Below the pieces are notes generated by a model that worked only from the letters and a program-made list of their open reading frames with translations, was not told the origin of the DNA and searched no databases. The position numbers and the translations under genes are program-made. This document shows positions 57,975 through 64,000 of a stretch of 64,000 nt of DNA, piece by piece. Position 1 is the stretch's first letter. Every line of letters starts with the position of its first letter. Origin of the DNA: Actinoplanes campanulatus (GTDB lineage Bacteria; Actinomycetota; Actinomycetes; Mycobacteriales; Micromonosporaceae); the NCBI RefSeq assembly GCF_014647795.1, contig NZ_BMPW01000018.1:1-64000 (forward strand), written 5' to 3'.

Positions 57975-59630
57975 GATCTCCGCCGACTGCTTGTCGAGCA
58001 GGTCCGTCACCTCGACGGCCGGCATCGGCCGGGCGAAGTGGAAGCCCTGGGCCCGGCCGCAGGCCAGCTCGCGCAGCCGCTCCGCCTGCCCGGCGTCCTC
58101 CACGCCCTCGGCCACCGGGTCCAGGTTGAAGGTCCGCGCGATGTGCAGCACCGCCTCGGCCACCGACGCCCCACCGGTCTCCGGCATGGCCTGCACGAAC
58201 GAGCGGTCGATCTTGACCACGTCCACCGGCAGGGTGCTGAGGTGGCTGAGCGACGAGAAGCCGGTGCCGAAGTCGTCCAGCGCGATCCGTACGCCGAGCG
58301 CCTTCAGCGCGCTGAGCACCCGGGCCGACTCGACCAGGTCGGTGAGCGCCACCGACTCGGTCAGCTCCAGCACCAGGTCCTTCGGGGGCAGACCGGTACG
58401 GGCGAGCACCTCCCGTACCTCGTCCACGAGCCGCGGGTTGGTCAGCTGGGACGCCGACAGGTTGACGTTCATCTCGAAACCGGGGAACTGGTTCTGCCAG
58501 TTCGTCGCCTGCCGGCAGGCCTCCTCCAGAACCCAGCCGCCGAGCCGGGGCACCTGCCCGAGCTGTTCGGCCAGCTCCAGGAAGAGCGCGGGCGGGACCA
58601 GGCCCTTCTCCGGGTGCCGCCAGCGGACCAGGGCCTCCACACCGACGGTCATGCCGCCGGCGTTCAGGTCGACGATCGGCTGGTAGTGCACCTCGAACTC
58701 GCCGGCCTCCAGACCGCGCATCAGATCCTGCTCGGCCAGCCGCCGCTGCTCCGCCTTCGCGAACAGCACCGGGTCGAACCGCCGGGCCACCCCGCCGCCG
58801 TCCCGCTTGGCCCGGATCAGGGCCTGGTCGGCGCGGCGCAGCACACCGTCCAGCATGTCGCCGCTGTCGGAGATGGCGACGCCGGCGCTGGCCCGGATGC
58901 TGATCGCCAGCCCGTTCAGCTGCAACGGGCGGTGCAGTTCGGTGAGGACACGCTCGGCCACCCCGACGGCGGCGTGCTCGTCCTCCAGGCCGGACAGCAG
59001 CACCACGAACTCGTCGCCGTCCAGGCGGGCCACGGTGTCGTTGGCGCGCACGTTCTCGGCGAGCCGTTCGGCCGCGGCGCGCAGCAGGTCGTCGCCGACC
59101 GCGTGCCCGAACATCTCGTTGACGTCCTTCATGCCGTCCAGGTCCACCACGATCACCGCGGTCTTGGTGCGGGCCGGCTCGGCCAGGACGTCCTCGGCGT
59201 ACTCGACGAACATCCGCCGGTTGCCGAGCCCGGTGAGCGGGTCGCGGAACGCCTGCTGCGCCAGCAGGGCCTGCTGCCGGTTCCGGTCCGGGTCGGCCCG
59301 GTGGCTGAGGAACTGCCGCAGCAGCCCGGCCGCCGCGAGCAGCAGCAACAACCAGATCGCGCCCGGGTGCAACCCGCCGGTGAGATGCCGGATGCCTACC
59401 GTGGTGAGCGCGGCGGCCACCGTGGCATACCGCAGCAGACCGCGCCGGGTGTCCAGCAGCAGCACGGCCGTGCCCAGGCAGAGCGCCGCGAGCAGCGGCA
59501 CGATCCGGCCGGTCAGCCCGCCGGGCTGCGCGGGATCGGCCGCCGGCCAGGCCAGCAGAACCAGCGACGCGAGCACCACGGCGTCGTCGACGACGATCCG
59601 CACCCGATCCCACAGAGCATTGCGACCCAT
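57969..59630 (-). CDS. GGDEF/EAL c-di-GMP protein, membrane-bound; phosphodiesterase likely
   Basis: A 553-residue protein: three to five N-terminal TMs (about 15-115), a GGDEF domain whose active-site motif reads DGDEF (ARLDGDEFVVLL) and an EAL domain with all core residues (VGVEALVRWRHP, NVNLSASQL, LELTESV, DDFGTGFSS, KIDRSFV, AEGVED, QGFHFARP). The altered GGDEF suggests reduced cyclase activity, and the EAL half is probably active. ATG 59630 follows GGAGG. It lies 47 nt after the HExxH gene on the same strand and overlaps the NB-ARC/TPR gene by 6 bp at the 3' ends. Confidence 0.88.
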   Translation of the reverse strand: MGRNALWDRVRIVVDDAVVLASLVLLAWPAADPAQPGGLTGRIVPLLAALCLGTAVLLLDTRRGLLRYATVAAALTTVGIRHLTGGLHPGAIWLLLLLAAAGLLRQFLSHRADPDRNRQQALLAQQAFRDPLTGLGNRRMFVEYAEDVLAEPARTKTAVIVVDLDGMKDVNEMFGHAVGDDLLRAAAERLAENVRANDTVARLDGDEFVVLLSGLEDEHAAVGVAERVLTELHRPLQLNGLAISIRASAGVAISDSGDMLDGVLRRADQALIRAKRDGGGVARRFDPVLFAKAEQRRLAEQDLMRGLEAGEFEVHYQPIVDLNAGGMTVGVEALVRWRHPEKGLVPPALFLELAEQLGQVPRLGGWVLEEACRQATNWQNQFPGFEMNVNLSASQLTNPRLVDEVREVLARTGLPPKDLVLELTESVALTDLVESARVLSALKALGVRIALDDFGTGFSSLSHLSTLPVDVVKIDRSFVQAMPETGGASVAEAVLHIARTFNLDPVAEGVEDAGQAERLRELACGRAQGFHFARPMPAVEVTDLLDKQSAEIL

Positions 59631-59677
59631 TTTGCACCTCCGGCGAGGAACATCGGTACCGGCGGGGCCTGGTTGAG

Positions 59678-61117
59678 TCATCCGCGGCGGGGTTTCCCGA
59701 GCCAGTCGGCGAGCACCGCGATCGGGGCCTCCGGGACGGCCTGGGCGACGGCGCGCATCACCTCGGGCCGGGCACGCACGGCCGGGTGCGGGGAGACCAG
59801 GGCGAGGCCCGCCCAGGCCGCGTCGTTCCCACGATCAACTTCAAGATCTATTTCGTACGCTCGTCGCGCGCTGCCGTGGGCACCCCGCAAGCAGGCGGCA
59901 TCCGCGCCATTGCCGCGACCGCCGGGCGGAGCTGCCGACTCACCCTTCAGCAGCGCCTTCACCAGGCGCAACCGGGAACCGTCCGCCAGTTCCCGCCCCG
60001 ACCACGGCACCTGAAGCGGCGTCACCTCCGGCGCGTCCCGCCCGGACCGCCAGGCCGCCACGAGCCGGGCCGTGTCCACCGGGCCGACGCGCAGGTTCCG
60101 TAGCCGCCAGCGCAGCCGGTGGTCGGCGTTGGCCAGGCCGGCCAGGCGTTCCACCTCGGGGTCCACCGGTTCGGCCAGCCACGGGCGCACCTCGTCGAGC
60201 AGGGCGGACACGAACCTGTCCCCGGCCGGGGTGAGCGCGCATGAGTCCCGCAACCCGGACGCGGCCTCCGCGACGGCCGTGCGCCAGCGGGCGAACTCGA
60301 ACCCGGCGTACCGGTCCCGCCGCGCCCGCCCCCGCCAGAACCTGGTCACGGCCAGATACGCGTAGGCGCCGTGCAACACCCCGAAGGCCGGGCGCGGATC
60401 GTCCCGCCACGGCGAGTAACCCCTCGTGCCGTCCGGTTCGACCAGGTCGAAGAGCAGGCCGGCGGCGTTCAGGACGCTGTGCTGGGTCTCGTGCAGCAGG
60501 CCCACGGCCAGAGCCACCGGATCCGGCGGCGCCGACATGGCCACCGCGCCGAAGGCCTCCGCCGAGGTGGCGCTGATCCCGTCGGCGGTCGGGTCCGGCC
60601 GCACCGGGACGATCACCCGCAGCACCCCGGCCAGGGTGGTGGCGGCCGGGCGGTGCTCGCCGGCCAGCAGCGTCCAGGCCCGTTCCAGGCAGGACCGCCA
60701 GTGCGCCAGCTCCTCGGGGGTGACCGGGGCGGACGGGACCAGACCCAGGTGGGCGCGGACCGGATCGGTGTCCTCCAGGCGCACCGACAGGGTCAGGCCA
60801 TCGTGGGAGGCGGTGAGCCGGTGGCCGTTGCGGGGAGCGGGGGCGGGCATCGCCGACGGGCCACGGCGCAGCGCCTCGGCCGCCCACAGGCCGGTCATCG
60901 GGTCGGCGATCCAATCCCGGGCGGAACCGGAGTCGCCGGCCGCGCTTTCCGCGTACCAGACAGGGGTTGACGGAAGGCCGCGCCGCACCTCGCGGAGGAG
61001 AAGCAGATGGCGGCTGAGCTCCGCGCGGCGCAACGCGCCGAGGGTGTCGCCGGAGGGACGCCCGGCGCCCAGCGCGGCGAAGGCGGCGTCGCCGAGCCGG
61101 AACGGTTGTACGGTCAT
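59678..61117 (-). CDS. aKG-HExxH-type peptide beta-hydroxylase
   Basis: A 479-residue enzyme with the HExxH motif at residues 209-213 (LLHETQHSVLNA) and no other recognised fold. The HEXXH-motif family occurs in FxSxx-COOH peptide loci, where it is thought to act as an iron/2-oxoglutarate peptide beta-hydroxylase. Here it is stand-alone rather than fused to a radical SAM enzyme. The C-terminal 60 residues look like TPR. ATG 61117 is 14 nt from the precursor gene stop, and the downstream gene is the GGDEF/EAL protein. Confidence 0.82.
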   Translation of the reverse strand: MTVQPFRLGDAAFAALGAGRPSGDTLGALRRAELSRHLLLLREVRRGLPSTPVWYAESAAGDSGSARDWIADPMTGLWAAEALRRGPSAMPAPAPRNGHRLTASHDGLTLSVRLEDTDPVRAHLGLVPSAPVTPEELAHWRSCLERAWTLLAGEHRPAATTLAGVLRVIVPVRPDPTADGISATSAEAFGAVAMSAPPDPVALAVGLLHETQHSVLNAAGLLFDLVEPDGTRGYSPWRDDPRPAFGVLHGAYAYLAVTRFWRGRARRDRYAGFEFARWRTAVAEAASGLRDSCALTPAGDRFVSALLDEVRPWLAEPVDPEVERLAGLANADHRLRWRLRNLRVGPVDTARLVAAWRSGRDAPEVTPLQVPWSGRELADGSRLRLVKALLKGESAAPPGGRGNGADAACLRGAHGSARRAYEIDLEVDRGNDAAWAGLALVSPHPAVRARPEVMRAVAQAVPEAPIAVLADWLGKPRRG

Positions 61118-61131
61118 GGGCGGACCGGCGC

Positions 61132-61323
61132 TCACAGTGCGGAGTTGAACCCGGCGATCGGCTCGCCGGACCGGCCGTCCCCGGTGACCCGGCGCAATGC
61201 CCGGGCGAGGGCCGAGTCGTCCTGCCCGGTCAGCTCGACCAAGTCCGCGAGGGAGGAATCGGAGAGGTCGATCATCACGGAGCGCCACTCCGCCGGCCCG
61301 CCGTCGTCCTGCCCCTCGTGCAC
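61132..61323 (-). CDS. FxSxx-COOH family RiPP precursor peptide
   Basis: A 63-residue peptide ending exactly in Phe59-Asn-Ser61-Ala-Leu63-COOH, the FxSxx terminus of the family. The N-terminal two thirds are acidic/helical (leader-like: LSDSSLADLVELTG), the C-terminal part (GRSGEPIAGFNSAL) the likely core. The GTG start has GGAGGAG upstream. It precedes the HExxH hydroxylase by 14 nt on the same strand. No radical SAM gene of the FxsB type is visible in this window, unlike the usual locus. Confidence 0.85.
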   Translation of the reverse strand: MHEGQDDGGPAEWRSVMIDLSDSSLADLVELTGQDDSALARALRRVTGDGRSGEPIAGFNSAL

Positions 61324-61490
61324 TGTCTTCTCCTCCGCGAGCCGCTTGTGGCGATCGATGCGTTGCCTGAAGGTTACGGCGGTCGCCGGGTCGGGTGAGG
61401 GGTGGGCGTCATCGCGGTGGGTGCTCGCGGGGTTTGTACGGCCGTGATCTCATGGGGCATCACCGCAGTAACCAGGTAATGGAGGGCAAA

Positions 61491-61676
61491 GTGCTGGGTT
61501 TCGATGAGGCCGCCGCGCGGACCGGCGACGAGCCGGAGCCGGCCGGGTTCGTGGCCGACGTCGATGAGCCGGTGATGCCGGTTCCGGAGTTCCCGACCTT
61601 CCACCACACCCCCACGCTGCCGCATCAGTTGCCGGGCAACGGGTTCGAGAGCGGGCGGGACAGCCGTGCACGGTGA
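61491..61676 (+). CDS. Small acidic peptide of unknown function, divergent from the FxSxx gene
   Basis: A 61-residue ORF starting GTG 61491 after GGAGG (5-nt spacing); product LGFDEAAARTGDEPEPAGF, then a Pro/His-rich part (PEFPTFHHTPTLPHQLPG). No family is recognised. It overlaps the next gene by 11 nt. It could be a second peptide precursor or an immunity/leader-like protein, but this is only suggested by its position. Confidence 0.5.
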   Translation: MLGFDEAAARTGDEPEPAGFVADVDEPVMPVPEFPTFHHTPTLPHQLPGNGFESGRDSRAR

Positions 61677-62058
61677 ACCCGGGGCGTCACTGCCGCGGCG
61701 CGGGCCGGCGCCGGCCGTCGACCGGATGAGCAACGCCGAGTTGGCCCGGATGATCGAGTCCGAGCACCCCTACCGGGGGAGGGCCCTCTTCGAGCTCTGC
61801 GACCGGGTCGCGCTCGACGACGACGCGGCGACCAAGGTGGCGATGCTGTCGCGGCTCACGTCCCTGCGCCGGGCGCGGCTCTTCGACCGGGTCTCGCTGG
61901 CCTGGTCGGCGATCATCGCGCTGCTGGCGGCGGAGACCACGCACGCGCGGGAGGAGGCGTACGCGGCGTTCTTCGCGCTGGAGCCCGAGGGGCAGCGTGA
62001 CCTGCTCGACTATCTGGAGGTCGGGAAGATCGAGGAGGCCCACCCCCGTATCACGTGA
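61666..62058 (+). CDS. Conserved hypothetical helical protein
   Basis: A 130-residue protein, mostly alpha-helical, with HEAT-like alternation (ARMIESEHPYRGRALFELCDRV, AKVAML-type repeats, EEAYAAFFALEPEGQRDLLDYLE). No catalytic residues. The GTG at 61666 overlaps the preceding small gene; ATG 61726 is an alternative start. Function unknown. Confidence 0.6.
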   Translation: MHGEPGASLPRRGPAPAVDRMSNAELARMIESEHPYRGRALFELCDRVALDDDAATKVAMLSRLTSLRRARLFDRVSLAWSAIIALLAAETTHAREEAYAAFFALEPEGQRDLLDYLEVGKIEEAHPRIT

Positions 62059-62078
62059 GCGGGCCTCCGAGGGTGGGT

Positions 62079-62363
62079 TCAGGCCTCTACTCGGACGTCT
62101 CTACGGAACGCCACCCGGTCGCGGACCGCCGAGGCATCCGGTTTCGGATCCGGGAAGAACCACGCGGCGTCCGGCGCGGTCTCGCCGTCCGCCCGGAGCG
62201 AGTAGTAGGACGCCCGGCCCTTCCAGGGGCAGACGGTGTGCGTGTCCGACGGGACGAGCACGTCCTCACGAACGCTGGCGAGGGGGAAGTAGTGGTTGCC
62301 CTCGAGTACCACCGTGTCGTCGCTCTCGGCGATCACTTCGTCGTTCCAGATGGCCTTCGGCAT
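62079..62363 (-). CDS. DUF427 family protein
   Basis: A 94-residue DUF427 protein: KAIWNDEVIAESDDTVVLEGNHYFP, TVCPWKGRASYYSL and the acidic tail. DUF427 proteins adopt a small beta-fold; function is unknown. ATG 62363 starts at the conserved PKAIW block. Confidence 0.92.
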   Translation of the reverse strand: MPKAIWNDEVIAESDDTVVLEGNHYFPLASVREDVLVPSDTHTVCPWKGRASYYSLRADGETAPDAAWFFPDPKPDASAVRDRVAFRRDVRVEA

Positions 62364-62489
62364 GCCCCGAACGTAGCGCGCTCGCGGCTTTGTGTCTGAT
62401 ATGTGCGATTTATTCACCTCCCGTGGGTGAATTGCCGCTTCGATTCCGACGTTCTAGAGTCGAGTTTCCGATCTTCAGGAACGGATCCG

Positions 62490-63536
62490 ATGTCTCGTCT
62501 TGACCAGCTGCGCGGCTCCGGGCGGGCCAAGCGCCACAACGCGCGGACCATCGCCGCGCTCACCGGCAACCCCGGCTGCAACCGCCGGGCCGTCCTCGAC
62601 GCGGCCGGCATCGACAAACTCAAGCTCGCCGAACGGGTCGGCTTCCCCGGCGGCTTCGGCCAGTCGCGGTTCGCCCTGACCCGCGGCAACGCCTTCGAGG
62701 CCATGCTCAAAGCCGACGACTGCGCGCTGCTGCGGTCCGTGCTGGAGGTCGACCTCGGCGTCGGCTACCAGGACCTGGGTGCGGACGACGACGACACCCT
62801 CGGTTCCCGGCACGACCGGACGGCCGGCCTGCTCGCCGGCGCCACGGCCGCCCTCATCGACCATCCGCTGCTCACCCTCGACGTCGCCGGGCAGACCGTC
62901 TACCTCGAACCGGACCTGATCGCGTACGCCCACCAGGGCCGCCTCCAGGTCGTCGAGATCAAGTCGTTCGCGATCGTCGACGGGCAGGCGGAGAGCGCCA
63001 AGGTGTCCGGCGCCGCCGTACAGGCCGCCGTCTACGTGCTCGCCCTGCGCGCCCTGCTGGAGCGGCTCGGCCTGGACCCGTCGCTGGTCAGCCACGAGGT
63101 CGTGCTCGTCTGCCCGGAGAACTTCTCGCTCCGGCCCGTCGCGGTCGTCCTCGACGTGCGCAAACAGCTCTCCACCCTGCGCCGCCAGCTCTCCCGGCTG
63201 GCCTCCGTCGACGCGCTGGCCGACGCCCTCCCCGACGACCTCAGCTTCGACCTGGCCCTCGACCCGGCGCTGCTGGTGACCGCCCTCGGGCACATCGAGC
63301 CGCGGTACGCGCCCGAATGCCTCTCCGCCTGCGAGCTCTCCGTCTTCTGTCGCAGCGAGGCGGCGGGCAGCACGGCGGCGCTCGGGCGTACGGTCCGGGA
63401 GTCGCTCGGCGGCATCGAGACCGTCGAGGAGGTGCTGGCGCTGGCCTCCGGTGAGCGCGAGCCCACCGAGGAACAGGCCGAGGCGGCGGCGATGCTGCGG
63501 GCCGCCCTCCGCCTCCGCACCGAGGTCCTGCCTTGA
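62490..63536 (+). CDS. Cas4/AddB-like PD-(D/E)XK nuclease with four-cysteine cluster motif
   Basis: A 348-residue RecB-family nuclease of no named subfamily that I recognise. One Cys lies near the N-terminus (Cys30 in TGNPGCNRRAVLD) and three at the C-terminus (Cys277, Cys281, Cys287; CLSACELSVFC), the layout of the 4Fe-4S nucleases Cas4 and AddB. The core reads LEPDLIAYAHQGRLQVVEIKSF, with the Asp and Glu-X-Lys pair. ATG 62490 has AGGA upstream. The next gene on the same strand is unknown and runs off the window. Confidence 0.72.
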   Translation: MSRLDQLRGSGRAKRHNARTIAALTGNPGCNRRAVLDAAGIDKLKLAERVGFPGGFGQSRFALTRGNAFEAMLKADDCALLRSVLEVDLGVGYQDLGADDDDTLGSRHDRTAGLLAGATAALIDHPLLTLDVAGQTVYLEPDLIAYAHQGRLQVVEIKSFAIVDGQAESAKVSGAAVQAAVYVLALRALLERLGLDPSLVSHEVVLVCPENFSLRPVAVVLDVRKQLSTLRRQLSRLASVDALADALPDDLSFDLALDPALLVTALGHIEPRYAPECLSACELSVFCRSEAAGSTAALGRTVRESLGGIETVEEVLALASGEREPTEEQAEAAAMLRAALRLRTEVLP

Positions 63537-63573
63537 CCCACCCTCTTTTCGTCGTGTTTCCGGTGGTGTTTCG

Positions 63574-64000
63574 GTGAGTACGCTGACCGCGCTCGCGCGG
63601 GCGCTGGCCGTCGCGGAAGGGCGGGCGCAGCCCATCGCGACCGTCCGCCACCTGCATGTGCACGACCATCCGCTGATCCTGATCCCGCTGGCCATGGCGG
63701 GCGAGGCGAACGCGCCCCTCGCCGCCCTGGTCGGCACCGACCCGGCACGGCCCCGGCTGCTGGCCGTCGCGCAGCCGCGGAACCGGGACGACCGGTTCGC
63801 CTTCGCTGCGGAACTCGCCGGAGTGCTGGTCCCGTACCTCGACTCGTTCACGGACCGGACCGAGGACGTCCCGGTAGATCGCGGTAAGGACGTCCGCCAG
63901 CGCTACGTCGACGCCCCGCAGATCTGGGTGCCCAACCCCGGCGGCATCGACTTCCTGCGGCTCTTCGGGCGATCCACCCGCTTCCGTACGGTCGACGGCG
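63574..64000 (+). CDS. Unknown protein, 3'-truncated by the window edge
   Basis: At least 142 residues from GTG 63574: TLTALARALAVAEGRAQPIATVRHLHVHDHPLILIPLAMAGEA, later RQRYVDAPQIWVPNPGGIDFLRLFGRSTRF. No family is recognised. It begins 38 nt after the Fe-S nuclease gene, so the two form an operon; a shared role, perhaps in DNA repair or defence, is inference. Confidence 0.6.
   Translation, partial: MSTLTALARALAVAEGRAQPIATVRHLHVHDHPLILIPLAMAGEANAPLAALVGTDPARPRLLAVAQPRNRDDRFAFAAELAGVLVPYLDSFTDRTEDVPVDRGKDVRQRYVDAPQIWVPNPGGIDFLRLFGRSTRFRTVDG

Overview
The window is high-GC actinobacterial DNA, most likely Actinoplanes or a close Micromonosporaceae relative. This is inferred from very GC-rich codon use with many GTG/TTG starts, the mtrA-mtrB-lpqB operon, DUF5753-XRE/DUF397 pairs, an Rv3235-type protein, and a type IV pilus operon beside cellulases with CBM2 domains. 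No taxonomic search could be run.

Layout. 1-5 kb: secreted polysaccharide deacetylase, then an aldehyde dehydrogenase/DUF779 pair with its GAF-type regulator, and endonuclease V. 5-9.3 kb: a translationally coupled mannose operon (phosphomannomutase, Trm112-like protein, SIS protein, mannose-6-phosphate isomerase). 9.3-11 kb: a possible small transcript, then an XRE/DUF397 pair. 11-17 kb: mtrA-mtrB-lpqB, a ComF-like phosphoribosyltransferase and long-form HPF. 17-24.6 kb: tandem GNAT protein, SecA, Rv3235-like protein, small HTH protein, DUF6912-like protein, a polytopic membrane protein and a PadR regulator. 24.6-30.6 kb: prfB, ftsE-ftsX, a coiled-coil M23 hydrolase, smpB, a membrane-anchored CBM2 protein and ssrA (tmRNA). 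30.6-35 kb: an accessory patch that starts at the 3' end of ssrA. It holds a PD-(D/E)XK-type protein, VapBC-, YefM/YoeB- and HicBA-type toxin-antitoxin pairs, and a diverged second copy of the ssrA 3' flank. 35-45 kb: cell-wall and biomass enzymes (lytic transglycosylase, CE1-CBM2 esterase, GH6-CBM2 cellulase behind a perfect CebR-type box), with MTA phosphorylase, YqgE, tRNA-Ala(GGC), a chemoreceptor and a sugar-binding lipoprotein. 44.7-53.2 kb: type IV pilus operon pilB-T-C-A-D-M-N-O plus a receiver-only regulator, all on the minus strand. 53-61.4 kb: GlxA-type regulator with a divergent MFS transporter, then a RiPP-like cassette: FxSxx-COOH precursor peptide, stand-alone HExxH peptide hydroxylase, c-di-GMP protein and an FxsT-like NB-ARC/TPR protein. 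61.4-64 kb: small unknown genes, DUF427, a Cas4/AddB-like four-cysteine nuclease and a truncated unknown gene.

How the genes work together. Much of the window is envelope biology: SecA, FtsEX with a likely FtsEX-controlled hydrolase, MtrAB-LpqB sensing, mannose precursor supply and lytic enzymes. SmpB and its tmRNA lie about 0.8 kb apart. The GH6/CE1/CBM2 enzymes, sugar-binding lipoprotein and CebR box point to cellulose use.

The least-described parts are the FxSxx cassette without a visible radical SAM enzyme, the ssrA-adjacent patch, and the Fe-S nuclease pair at the right edge.
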